Assembly: GCA_902766735.1 (NCBI GenBank)
Contig: CACXEU010000091.1
Span: 40,001-104,000 of the forward strand
DNA length: 64,000 nt
Direction of reading: 5' to 3'
Origin: an uncultured Lachnospiraceae bacterium
GTDB taxonomy: Bacteria > Bacillota > Clostridia > Lachnospirales > Lachnospiraceae
Shown: piece by piece, positions 7,071 through 15,609 of the stretch
How positions within the stretch are numbered: the stretch's first letter is position 1
Layout: each line of letters starts with the position of its first letter
Position numbers and translations under genes: made by a program
The notes under the pieces: model-generated
What the model was told of the DNA's origin: nothing
Database searches by the model: none
Seen by the model: the letters and a program-made list of their open reading frames with translations, nothing else

Positions 7071-9248
7071 TTACAGGACGCCTCTGGTATAGTGCCCCCT
7101 TGTTGTATTTTCATCTTCCTGAACTTTACGATTCTGATTCAGTGCTTGATCTGCTTTATCCATAATTTCACGAACCTCATTCTTTGATTCCGTTGTAAAC
7201 GAAACCCGAAATGAAGAAATAGACATTCTTTTTAATTCTTCTGCAAATTTAAATAACGATAGTGCCTTACAATTCAACATAAGATTGTAACAATAGTCAC
7301 AAACGCACTGTACCGTAAATAAATTTCCCTTTCGATCCTTAAACTCGTATCTTTGATTATTTTTATCACATTGATTTAAAGTTTTCAAGCCACATCCTGC
7401 TGAAATCATCAACGGAATAAATCCATAAATAATCATTTCACTATCCTGACAGTTCAGGTTTCTCAATTCCTTTGCATTCAGTTCTATTGGTAACGTTGTG
7501 GCTCCATGAAACTGTTTGTAAAAGTCAAACGCAAAATCATTCATCATATAGATATTATAATCAAAACAGATTTCAAGATTCAATGATTGTTCCTGAATCC
7601 AAAAATACTCTTCCATATTTCGAATCAAGACTCCATCTACCTGACTAAGGACATTCAAATATCTCTTCTGAAAGAATTGTTCATTCTTCATTCGAAATAC
7701 ATATGGCAAAGCCAAGAATATTTTCCGGTTCTGCTTCTTTCCCAAAGAAATGCAATATTTAAGTTCTTCCATAGAAAACTGAGCCACTTCCAGATAAATA
7801 GTCTTAAGAAAAGCATAATCCAATATGGTTTGAAACTGTTCTCTATTCCAAACTGTTGCACTGACACTGGATTCTTTGGATATTTCTGTTTTATCCGGCT
7901 TTCTTTCAGAATTTATCGGAACAGCATTTTGTTTTTGAAACTGACCAAGAATTTCCTGTTCTATCTGTTTTATAAACGAACGACGCAATTCTTTTATTTC
8001 ACCAATCGGTAAAAAAACATCTTCATCCATTTCGATTTCAATCGCTTCCGTCACAAAATCCGTATTTCCCAATTTTGCAATTTGTTTTCGTAAAGTCTCT
8101 TCATCTAACGGTTTCTTTTCAGCGATGTCCGGCTGAGTTCCACAGACGATAATTTCTTTTTCATATAGCTCTGTTTCCAAATTGATTTTTGTCTGTATGG
8201 ATAAAGGTTCTCCTTTTTTACAACGAACAGAAATGTTTAAAGGTTCTTTCAGTTTCTTTCCAGAATATTCTCTCTTCAAATAACTTGTATAGTTTTCATT
8301 TTCTTTTCGAAACTCAACTTTCTTCAGAGAAATCATATTTCTGCCATTATGTTGATTATAATAACTTTCACTGAATCCATTTCTCTGAAACAAACTGAGC
8401 AATTTTTCATAGTCATCCCTGGATACCTGATAATGTTCTGGATCTTCCAGATATAAATCTAAGTATTTTCGATATATTTCAACAACACCGGCAATATATT
8501 CCAGTTTTTTCATTCGTCCTTCAATTTTCAATGAATAAACACCGGATTCAATAATTTTAGGAAGAATCTCTATTGTACAAATATCTTTTGGACTGATGAT
8601 ATATTTTTCATTTTTTTGATTTATCGTTTTAGAATCTTTTCGTATATCATACTCCATTCTACAAGGTTGTGCACAACGACCTCGATTTCCACTTCGTCCT
8701 CCTATAAAGCTACTCATCATACATTGACCTGAGTAACAATAACACAATGCCCCATGAACGAAACTTTCAATTTCCATATGAGTCTTATCATAAATATTTT
8801 TTATTTCTCCGAAAGATAATTCTCTCGGAGTAACAATTCTGGTAACGCCATACTTTTTTAAGTCTTCCGCAGTTCGATATCCCATAATGGTCATCTGAGT
8901 ACTGGCATGAATCGGTAAATCAGGAAAACTCAGATGTACATAACGAAGTACTCCATAATCCTGAACGATGACTGCATCCAATCCTGCCTCATATAACGGT
9001 TTTAGAAAGTCAAATAACCGCTCTTTAATTTCTTTATTTTTAAGTAAAGTATTAATTGTTAAATATATTTTTTTGTGATGTAGGTGTGCATATGCAATAA
9101 CATCCAACAATTCTTCCATGGATAAATTGTTTGCACTGGCTCGGGCTCCAAATAATTCTCCGCCAGTATATACAGCATCTGCACCGGCATTCAGTGCAGC
9201 AATGACACTTTCATAACTACCACCTGGAGCTAATAACTCAACTTTCAT
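7071..9248 (-). CDS. U32-family peptidase / RlhA-like protein
   Basis: A 725-residue U32-family protein with a TIM-barrel-like N-terminal domain starting MKVELLAPGGSYESVIAALNAGADAVYTGG. The family core with cysteines (YSGQCMMSS, RGRCAQPCRM) and the block SLKIEGRMKKLEYIAGVVEIYR lie at about residues 170-260. A long C-terminal extension with further cysteines (CVCDYCYN) follows. Members include collagenase-like peptidases and RlhA/TrhP, which help hydroxylate 23S rRNA or tRNA; the long two-part form here resembles RlhA, so RNA modification is at least as likely as proteolysis. The ATG at 9248 is preferred over 9266 because GAGGA lies 7 bases upstream. It heads the operon with the SEDS and PBP genes; a terminator separates it from zapA. 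Confidence 0.82.
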   Translation of the reverse strand: MKVELLAPGGSYESVIAALNAGADAVYTGGELFGARASANNLSMEELLDVIAYAHLHHKKIYLTINTLLKNKEIKERLFDFLKPLYEAGLDAVIVQDYGVLRYVHLSFPDLPIHASTQMTIMGYRTAEDLKKYGVTRIVTPRELSFGEIKNIYDKTHMEIESFVHGALCYCYSGQCMMSSFIGGRSGNRGRCAQPCRMEYDIRKDSKTINQKNEKYIISPKDICTIEILPKIIESGVYSLKIEGRMKKLEYIAGVVEIYRKYLDLYLEDPEHYQVSRDDYEKLLSLFQRNGFSESYYNQHNGRNMISLKKVEFRKENENYTSYLKREYSGKKLKEPLNISVRCKKGEPLSIQTKINLETELYEKEIIVCGTQPDIAEKKPLDEETLRKQIAKLGNTDFVTEAIEIEMDEDVFLPIGEIKELRRSFIKQIEQEILGQFQKQNAVPINSERKPDKTEISKESSVSATVWNREQFQTILDYAFLKTIYLEVAQFSMEELKYCISLGKKQNRKIFLALPYVFRMKNEQFFQKRYLNVLSQVDGVLIRNMEEYFWIQEQSLNLEICFDYNIYMMNDFAFDFYKQFHGATTLPIELNAKELRNLNCQDSEMIIYGFIPLMISAGCGLKTLNQCDKNNQRYEFKDRKGNLFTVQCVCDYCYNLMLNCKALSLFKFAEELKRMSISSFRVSFTTESKNEVREIMDKADQALNQNRKVQEDENTTRGHYTRGVL

Positions 9249-9306
9249 ATTCATATCCTCAATCAAACAGTCCTTAACTTCAAAAAAACATTCCTAAAAC
9301 AAAGAT

Positions 9307-9338
9307 TAAGCGACCAGGCAAAAATACCTGATCGCTTA
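9307..9338 (-). terminator. Terminator after zapA
   Basis: A 12-pair stem (TAAGCGA.CAGG type, with one G-U wobble on the minus strand) and an 8-base loop, followed on the minus strand by a T-rich stretch. It lies between zapA and the U32 gene. Confidence 0.75.
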
Positions 9339-9341
9339 CAT

Positions 9342-9740
9342 TTATTTCTTGATTTTTGCTTGAAGTTTTACAACTTCTTTTTCCAGTGATTTAATCTTTT
9401 CCAAAGCTTCTTCCAATTCTTTCTGCGCTGTTTCAGCCTTAGAATCAGAAATTATCAATTCATGTTTCAAATCATAAACTTCTTTTTCTTTGATTTCCAA
9501 ATCACTTTCCAACAAATCAGCTTGTTTTTTTGCTTTAAAGTAATCATTCGCTATATTGATTTCAAGAAGAATTCTTTGCATGTCCATCTTCTGCATCCGA
9601 TAGCTGTCATTTTGCTTAAACTCCATAATCATATTATTAATGTATGAAGCTACTTTCTGCAAATATGCTTCGCTTTCAAAGCCTCCGATATTATAAATTT
9701 TCCCGTCAATAATTACGTCGATATAATTCTTCGATGACAT
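9342..9740 (-). CDS. zapA: Cell division protein ZapA
   Basis: A 132-residue ZapA, which bundles FtsZ filaments and stabilises the Z ring. The N-terminal globular part (MSSKNYIDVIIDGKIYNIGG, then AYLQKVASYINNMI) matches the ZapA fold. Residues 55-132 form a long heptad-rich coiled coil (LESDLEIKEKEVYDLK...EALEKIKSLEKEVVKLQAKIKK), longer than in Gram-negative ZapA but usual in clostridia. The ATG has a GGAG site 6 bases upstream. It follows a secreted fibronectin-type gene without an obvious terminator between them. Nearby genes serve wall synthesis and division. Confidence 0.88.
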   Translation of the reverse strand: MSSKNYIDVIIDGKIYNIGGFESEAYLQKVASYINNMIMEFKQNDSYRMQKMDMQRILLEINIANDYFKAKKQADLLESDLEIKEKEVYDLKHELIISDSKAETAQKELEEALEKIKSLEKEVVKLQAKIKK

Positions 9741-9778
9741 CTTTTTCTCCTTGTTTCTCGATATTAACGTACAATCAA

Positions 9779-11086
9779 TTATTTCTTAGTTTTAGCCTTA
9801 ACAACCTTACTCCAATCACTCTTCTGCTTTCCGTTTACACTACGAACACGGATGAAGTATTTCTTGTTAGATTTTAATTTCTTAATTGTAACAGATTTCT
9901 TCTTTGTAGCCTTTAATACTTTTCCACCTTTGATTTTGTTCTTTTCTTTATCGTATTTTGTTCCATACTGAACTTCATACTTCTTAGCGGAGATTCCCTT
10001 CTTGAAAGAAATCTTTACAGATGTTTTCTTAATTTTCTTAACCTTAACTGTAGCTGGAGCAACAGGACCCTGTGCACCTGCAACAACCTTCATGTCTTTT
10101 ACTTCAATTGTTCCGGACATGTTGTTTTCGTTGATATATTCTTTTAAGAATGCACCAAATGCAAACTTAAATCCTACAGTAGCCTGACTTCTCTTAGCCT
10201 GATATGTAGCAACAGAACTTGGAATCTTAACGCTGAATGTTACATTAACCCAGCCGTCATCAGCTGTATTGCTGCTGTCTAACTTAACGAAGCTAGAGAA
10301 ATCCTTTAATAATGCCTTATTAGTTTCAACAACACTCTTTCCAGCCTGAGTAGCCTTTAAGCCTGTAAGTTTTAAAGCAGCTCCGTCTGCATCGGTGTCA
10401 TCATACATCTTAAAGTGAACATGCTTAATATAATTGAACTTTCCTGTTCCTTCGTTGTAGTATGTTTTATCCTTACGTTCTACTTCTTTTTCTAATTCAT
10501 TCTTTAATGTACTCTTAATTTTGAAAGATACATTATATGTACGACCTCTGTCAACATTAATAATCTTAGTAGCTGTAACACCCCATGGGTTAGACTGTGC
10601 AACAGTTCCATTTGGAGTCCATGTAGCACTCCATCCGGTACTTACAACGTTCATTGTGAATCCATTAGCAGATTTAGCAGTGATGCTTGCATTTTCACCA
10701 AAACATTTGTGTGAATCCTGAACGCCCCATGTATCTGCATGTTTAGAAACAGTAGGATCACTGGTTCCTCTCTTCTTGTTATTTTCTTTAATCGCATCAT
10801 TTAATGCTTTTAACTGAGCATCTGTAACCTTATCGCCTACATAATGCTGATCTTTTAAAGTATCTCCAGTATTAAGAAGGCTATGATACCAGCAGATATT
10901 CTTTTTCGCCTTTGATTCACTTGCCACATGATCTTCATGTGTATAAATAGAATAACCAGACCATGCCTTTCCTGTGGAAACCACATCAGTTCCTGTACTT
11001 ACAGCCGCAGAAACAGACATTGCTGAACCAACGATCATAGTTGCGGATACAGCAACAGCGACTAATTTCTTTGAAATTTTTCTCAT
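9779..11086 (-). CDS. Secreted protein with a Lys-rich C-terminal fibronectin III-like domain
   Basis: A 435-residue exported protein of unknown function. It has a clear signal peptide (MRKISKKLVAVAVSATMIVGSAMSVSAAV). Residues 130-330 form a beta-rich region with TWTPNGTVAQSNPWGVTAT and GRTYNVSFKIKS, like a carbohydrate-binding jelly-roll (CBM4/9-like), although no catalytic domain accompanies it. The last 90 residues are a strongly basic fibronectin III-like domain with VKISFKKG, KYEVQYGTKYD and KKYFIRVRSVNGKQKSDWSK. The same type of basic tail ends three other exported proteins in this window. The gene sits between ruvB and zapA on the same strand, which is odd for a secreted protein. An AAAGGAG ribosome site precedes the ATG. 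A wall-bound glycan-binding role is an inference. Confidence 0.75.
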   Translation of the reverse strand: MRKISKKLVAVAVSATMIVGSAMSVSAAVSTGTDVVSTGKAWSGYSIYTHEDHVASESKAKKNICWYHSLLNTGDTLKDQHYVGDKVTDAQLKALNDAIKENNKKRGTSDPTVSKHADTWGVQDSHKCFGENASITAKSANGFTMNVVSTGWSATWTPNGTVAQSNPWGVTATKIINVDRGRTYNVSFKIKSTLKNELEKEVERKDKTYYNEGTGKFNYIKHVHFKMYDDTDADGAALKLTGLKATQAGKSVVETNKALLKDFSSFVKLDSSNTADDGWVNVTFSVKIPSSVATYQAKRSQATVGFKFAFGAFLKEYINENNMSGTIEVKDMKVVAGAQGPVAPATVKVKKIKKTSVKISFKKGISAKKYEVQYGTKYDKEKNKIKGGKVLKATKKKSVTIKKLKSNKKYFIRVRSVNGKQKSDWSKVVKAKTKK

Positions 11087-11134
11087 TTTTCCATTCTCCT
11101 TTATAATTTTATGATAGTAATAAGTTTACCATTT

Positions 11135-12133
11135 TTATTCTTCTTTTTCAACACCTAGATGCTCAAAGGCACGTAAGGTGGCAATCCTTCCTTTCGGTGT
11201 TCTTTGAATCAGTCCATTCTGTAATAGATATGGCTCATACACATCTTCAATAGTTCCTGAATCTTCCCCTAACGCAGCCGCCAGAGTATCCAAGCCAACC
11301 GGTCCACCGGCAAATTTAAAAATAATCGTTTCCAAGATGCTTCGATCCCCTTTATCAAGACCTAATTTATCTACTTCTAGTAAATCCAATGCGGTTCTTG
11401 CAACTTCTTCTGTGATTACACCATCATAACGCACTTCTGCAAAATCTCTTACTCTTTTTAAAAGACGATTTGCAAGACGTGGCGTCCCCCTGGAACGTCT
11501 CGCCATTTCTTCAGCGCCTTTTTCCTGTATTTCTACTCCTAACACTTCTGCAGAACGCAGAATAATCTGTTTTAATTCAGCCACAGTATAGAATTCCAGT
11601 TTATTAATGACTCCAAATCGATCTCTTAGCGGTGCAGTCAAAAGTCCCGCTCTAGTGGTGGCACCAACCAAGGTAAACTGCGGAATATCGAGACGAATGG
11701 AACGAGCAGCCTGTCCTTTTCCAATCATGATATCAATGGAATAATCTTCCATAGCCGGATACAAGACCTCTTCCACCTGTCGGTTCAGTCGATGAATCTC
11801 ATCGATGAACAACACATCTCCCGGTGCCAGATTGTTTAAAATTGCAGCCATTTCCCCTGGTTTCTCAATGGCAGGACCGGATGTCGTTTTAATATTCACT
11901 CCCATCTCTTCTGCGATTATGGTAGCCAATGTGGTCTTTCCTAATCCGGGCGGACCGTAAAACAGAACATGATCCAAAGACTCTCCTCTGGTTTTTGCTG
12001 CTTCAATAAATATCTTTAAATTATTCTTCACTTTTTCCTGTCCGACATACTGACTCAACCGGCTAGGTCTCAACCCATTTTCAATAATTTTATCCTCAGT
12101 CAAGGCTTCTGTCTGAATAATTCTCTTTGTCAT
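11135..12133 (-). CDS. ruvB: Holliday junction branch migration ATPase RuvB
   Basis: A 332-residue AAA+ motor of the RuvAB complex, forming hexameric rings that drive branch migration of Holliday junctions. It shows the N-terminal [19 protein letters not shown], Walker [12 protein letters not shown] at about residues 60-70, Walker [22 protein letters not shown], sensor GATTRAGLL and the C-terminal winged-helix region ending [19 protein letters not shown]. Length is normal. It is the second gene of ruvAB, 24 bases after ruvA, under the LexA-box promoter upstream of ruvA. Confidence 0.98.
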   Translation of the reverse strand: MTKRIIQTEALTEDKIIENGLRPSRLSQYVGQEKVKNNLKIFIEAAKTRGESLDHVLFYGPPGLGKTTLATIIAEEMGVNIKTTSGPAIEKPGEMAAILNNLAPGDVLFIDEIHRLNRQVEEVLYPAMEDYSIDIMIGKGQAARSIRLDIPQFTLVGATTRAGLLTAPLRDRFGVINKLEFYTVAELKQIILRSAEVLGVEIQEKGAEEMARRSRGTPRLANRLLKRVRDFAEVRYDGVITEEVARTALDLLEVDKLGLDKGDRSILETIIFKFAGGPVGLDTLAAALGEDSGTIEDVYEPYLLQNGLIQRTPKGRIATLRAFEHLGVEKEE

Positions 12134-12157
12134 AAATCAACCTCTGATTTTCATTTT

Positions 12158-12757
12158 TTATAAAGCAATATTTTTCAATGCAAGTTTTAAAAGTTCCTCC
12201 ACATCCATTGTTTCGGAATTCGGAACACTTTTAACAGCCTGGAATGCAGCTGTCTGAGAATATCCCAAAGATGTCAATGCCTCAATAGCATCTGTCTGTG
12301 CAGAAGATGTGGTATTTTTTCCAAAGGATTCCGCCCCCGAAGATACAATCACTTCTTCTATAGAAATCTTATCTTTTAATTCCAAAATCACTTTCTGTGC
12401 TGTTTTATTTCCAATTCCCTGCGCCTTTGCAATGGCTTTAGAATCCCCGGAAATAATTGCCATTTGTAAACTGTCACCCGGACAGGCGGAAATAATGGCC
12501 AAACCACCCTTTGGTCCAACGCCACTAACTCCTAACAACATTTTATAAAGCTTCAATGATTCTCTCGATAAAAATCCAAATAACTGCATGGCATCCTCAC
12601 GAACACTGAGATATGTATGGATTTTAACCTCTTCACCAATTCCTAAAATTTCCAAATCAGACTGTGGCATAAAAATGTTATAGCCCACCCCGTTATGATC
12701 CACAATGACCTGATCCAATTCAATTTCTTCAATTATTCCTTTTATGTAAGCAATCAT
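12158..12757 (-). CDS. ruvA: Holliday junction DNA helicase subunit RuvA
   Basis: A 199-residue RuvA, the tetramer that binds four-way junctions and loads RuvB. Visible parts are the N-terminal OB domain (MIAYIKGIIEEIELDQVIVDHNGVGYNIFMP), two helix-hairpin-helix motifs (LLGVSGVGPKGGLAIIS and AKAQGIGNKTAQKVILELK), and the C-terminal RuvB-contact domain (DAIEALTSLGYSQTAAFQAV). The ATG has GGAG 5 bases upstream. It is the first gene of an SOS-type operon with ruvB. Confidence 0.98.
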   Translation of the reverse strand: MIAYIKGIIEEIELDQVIVDHNGVGYNIFMPQSDLEILGIGEEVKIHTYLSVREDAMQLFGFLSRESLKLYKMLLGVSGVGPKGGLAIISACPGDSLQMAIISGDSKAIAKAQGIGNKTAQKVILELKDKISIEEVIVSSGAESFGKNTTSSAQTDAIEALTSLGYSQTAAFQAVKSVPNSETMDVEELLKLALKNIAL

Positions 12758-12796
12758 TTTTTCTCCATTTCTCTTCTATATCGCAGTTCTCGCAAT

Positions 12797-12845
12797 AGAA
12801 CAAACGTTTCCCATGTATCATATCATATTTTTTTCATTAGAACAA
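12797..12845 (-). promoter_or_regulatory. ruvAB promoter with LexA (DinR) box
   Basis: On the minus strand there is a -35 TTGTTC (12840-12845), a 17-base spacer, and -10 TATGAT (12817-12822). The predicted start falls in AGAACAAACGTTTC (12797-12810). This matches 13 of 14 positions of the Bacillus DinR consensus CGAACRNRYGTTYC, and the only mismatch is the first base. LexA bound at +1 would block transcription, so induction by DNA damage is expected, as for ruvAB in other Firmicutes. Confidence 0.75.
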
Positions 12846-12923
12846 TTTTTTTTGTTACGACAATGTTTATTTTAGGATGGTTTCCATATTTCTTTTTAGT
12901 ATTCATTTTTCTTTTTTTAATTC

Positions 12924-12952
12924 GTATCAACAATATTTTGATAAGATATAAT
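12924..12952 (+). promoter_or_regulatory. Candidate promoter of the alpha-amylase gene
   Basis: A perfect -10 TATAAT (12947-12952) stands 41 bases before the chosen TTG start. The best -35 at 17 bases is a weak GTATCA (12924-12929), so an activator could be needed. No clear catabolite-repression site was seen. Confidence 0.4.
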
Positions 12953-12993
12953 CAATGTAAAAAAATCACAAAATGTGGGAAAAGGAGAAAAAA

Positions 12994-15567
12994 TTGAAAA
13001 AGAAATTATGTATTATTATGTCCCTTCTTCTGTTGCTTTGTAGTATCTCTGTAACAGAAGAATTTCATGTGGTTACGGCAAACGCTGAAACCATCAACAA
13101 CTATGGTTTACAGGATAATATTCAGGATGGTGTTATTCTTCATTGCTTTGACTGGACTTACAATGACATCAGAGCTGAATTACCGAATATTGCAAAAGCC
13201 GGATTTACCAGTATTCAGACTTCCCCGGCGCAGACCGGTGTAAATTCCGGAATCTGGTACTGGCTCTACCAACCACTAGGATTTTCTGTATCATCCAATG
13301 ATCTGGGAACCCGAAGCGAATTACAGCAATTATGTACAGAAGCGGAACGTTATGGAATTAAAGTTATTGTGGATGTTGTTGCCAATCATCTAGCAGGAAA
13401 TCACACCAATATTCAAAGTGATTTAAAAGACAGCAAATATTGGCATACTTATGGACAAATCAATAATTATTCCGATCGCCACGCAGTCACTTACGGTGAT
13501 CTTGGAATGCAGGATATTGCCTCAGAAAATGAATATGTACAGCAACTGGTTCGAAATTATATCTTAGATTTAAAATCTCTAGGAGTCGATGGAATCCGCT
13601 GGGATGCAGCAAAACATATCGGTCTGCCTAGTGAAGGATGTGGTTTCTGGTCTACTGTTTGTCAAAATTCCGGACTATATCATTACGGAGAAATTCTGGG
13701 AGAGCCTGGAGCTTCCTCTGCATCAAAAAATAACGAATTAATGGGTGAATATACCAGTTATATGAGTGTTACAGACAGTTCCTACGGTCAGAGCCTTCGA
13801 AATGCCTTTAACGACGGAAAGGCACCGACCAGTTACGGAAATTGGACAACCAAAGGAATTCATCCAAATAAGTTGGTCTACTGGGGTGAAAGTCATGACA
13901 CCTGGTCCAATGACAAAGAATCCGGATATTCCAATGAAATGTCCCAGAATGTCATTGACCGTGCTTATGCGATGGCTGCCAGCAGACAATCGGCAACGGC
14001 CTTGTATCTGTCTCGACCTTCTTCTTCGATAAAAACACAGATTATGGCAGGTGCTAAGGGAAGTACCCACTTTAAGAGTGCAGAAATTGCCGCAATCAAC
14101 CACTTTCATAATGCCATGGTAGGTCAAAGCGAATATTTTGTTTCAGCCAATAATGTAGCGGCAGTCTGCAGAGAAAAAGGTGTAGTCATCGCCATGGGTT
14201 CCGGCAGCGGTGCTGTTTCCATTCCCAATGGTGGCTCTTTAGTGGAACCGGGAACATACAAGGATGAAATCACAGGAAACACTTTTACGGTTACTTCTTC
14301 TACTATTTCCGGTACGGTAGGTAGTACCGGGATTGCTGTAGTGTATGATTACGAAAATAGTATTATCGGAGCAACCCATACAGCATATATTGATTTACCT
14401 TCCGGTTGGAGCACTCCGGTTTCCTGCTATGTCTATGACAAAATTGAAGGAACAACTAATGCCGGATGGCCTGGTTTACCAATGACCTATGATTCTAAAA
14501 CCGGATATTATAAATATGAGATTCCGGACAATATCACGACCCCCCGCGTAATTTTCTATAGTAGTTCTACGAACCGCTATCCTGGAGATCAGCAAGAAGG
14601 TCTCTCTATGGACGGTGGCGAGAACTGGCTCTATCAGAATGGCGTTTGGAAACAATTTAATCCCAACGAAGTGACCACAGCAAGACCTACAGAAAAACCA
14701 ACAGAAACAACTACTTCTACACCATTGGAGCGTCCGGTTGTTCCAACTGGTGTTTTGGTGACAAGCAATGCACCGGGATGCATTACTTTCGTTATGGGAA
14801 ACCCATTAAACGGTCAGACTTATAATGTGTATCTGGATGGTGTTTTCCAGGAGAATGTGGTTTTGGCACAATATACTTACACCGGAATCACACCGGGACA
14901 ACATACCTTAAGCTTATCCGGTGTACTGAACGGGTTCGAATCAGACAGAGTCAATTTCAAGGTAGATGTGTTAGGTGAGGAAACTACGACACCGGAACCA
15001 ACTACTGAAGAAATCACAACCAAAGAAGAGACTACCACTCCGGAACCGACCACCGAGGAATCTCCCGGAATCGAAATTACCGGCTTCCAAATTAATCCTT
15101 CTGTCGAAGGATTTCGAACTGTCTTCACCGTTACCGGTAACCGGACCAATGTTCAATCAATTGGATTGATTTATGGATTAAAAGACAATGCAACAACATC
15201 AGATATGGTTTTAAACAGTTCTAACGAAAGGGTTTACTCTTACAGCGATTCCAGCACTGGAATTTCTAACAGCTATACAGACTCTTTACTGGAAACCTCT
15301 ACCGTCTCCGGGACGAACCGATATATGATGACCATGAAGTACGGTTCTTTAAATAAGAATTTCTTGAATACCCCAATTTATGTTCGTGGCTATTTAGAGA
15401 AAAAGGACGGAACCATTCTCTATGGAAACATTCAGGAGATTACAGTTTATCAGATTGCAAATTACCTGTATCAAAGCAAGAAAATGAACAGTTCTTCTAC
15501 ACATCAGTATTTATACGAAAGGATTTTATCTAGGTTAAATCCTCAATATCAGATATTAAACTATTAG
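12994..15567 (+). CDS. Secreted GH13 alpha-amylase with CBM26 and C-terminal modules
   Basis: An 857-residue exported starch-degrading enzyme. The start is taken as TTG at 12994 because AAGGAG stands 6 bases before it; the upstream ATG at 12973 has no ribosome site. After the signal peptide comes the GH13 domain (about 35-450) with VIVDVVANH, nucleophile Asp204 in GIRWDAAKH, acid/base Glu237 in ILGEPG, and Asp302 in GESHDTW. Residues 455-550 resemble starch-binding CBM26 (YVYDKIEG, AGWPGLPMTYD, VIFYSSS). A PTEKPTETTTS linker, a fibronectin-like domain (575-660) and a TTPEPTTEE linker follow. The last 165 residues are a module also found at the end of the GH81 protein in this window. No LPXTG or SLH anchor is present. 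Confidence 0.92.
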   Translation: MKKKLCIIMSLLLLLCSISVTEEFHVVTANAETINNYGLQDNIQDGVILHCFDWTYNDIRAELPNIAKAGFTSIQTSPAQTGVNSGIWYWLYQPLGFSVSSNDLGTRSELQQLCTEAERYGIKVIVDVVANHLAGNHTNIQSDLKDSKYWHTYGQINNYSDRHAVTYGDLGMQDIASENEYVQQLVRNYILDLKSLGVDGIRWDAAKHIGLPSEGCGFWSTVCQNSGLYHYGEILGEPGASSASKNNELMGEYTSYMSVTDSSYGQSLRNAFNDGKAPTSYGNWTTKGIHPNKLVYWGESHDTWSNDKESGYSNEMSQNVIDRAYAMAASRQSATALYLSRPSSSIKTQIMAGAKGSTHFKSAEIAAINHFHNAMVGQSEYFVSANNVAAVCREKGVVIAMGSGSGAVSIPNGGSLVEPGTYKDEITGNTFTVTSSTISGTVGSTGIAVVYDYENSIIGATHTAYIDLPSGWSTPVSCYVYDKIEGTTNAGWPGLPMTYDSKTGYYKYEIPDNITTPRVIFYSSSTNRYPGDQQEGLSMDGGENWLYQNGVWKQFNPNEVTTARPTEKPTETTTSTPLERPVVPTGVLVTSNAPGCITFVMGNPLNGQTYNVYLDGVFQENVVLAQYTYTGITPGQHTLSLSGVLNGFESDRVNFKVDVLGEETTTPEPTTEEITTKEETTTPEPTTEESPGIEITGFQINPSVEGFRTVFTVTGNRTNVQSIGLIYGLKDNATTSDMVLNSSNERVYSYSDSSTGISNSYTDSLLETSTVSGTNRYMMTMKYGSLNKNFLNTPIYVRGYLEKKDGTILYGNIQEITVYQIANYLYQSKKMNSSSTHQYLYERILSRLNPQYQILNY

Positions 15568-15575
15568 GAACAGAA

Positions 15576-15608
15576 AAACCGATGGTATTTATGAGATACC
15601 ATCGGTTT
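15576..15608. terminator. Bidirectional terminator between amylase and gerA-like gene
   Basis: A perfect 13-base-pair stem AAACCGATGGTAT/ATACCATCGGTTT with a 7-base loop. T-rich sequence follows on the plus strand and a TTTTTC tail follows on the minus strand. Confidence 0.88.
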
Positions 15609-15609
15609 C

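Noticed and set aside
13738..14127. Minus-strand ORF of 129 codons inside the amylase gene
   Set aside because: It lies within the catalytic domain of a clear GH13 enzyme and has no family features.
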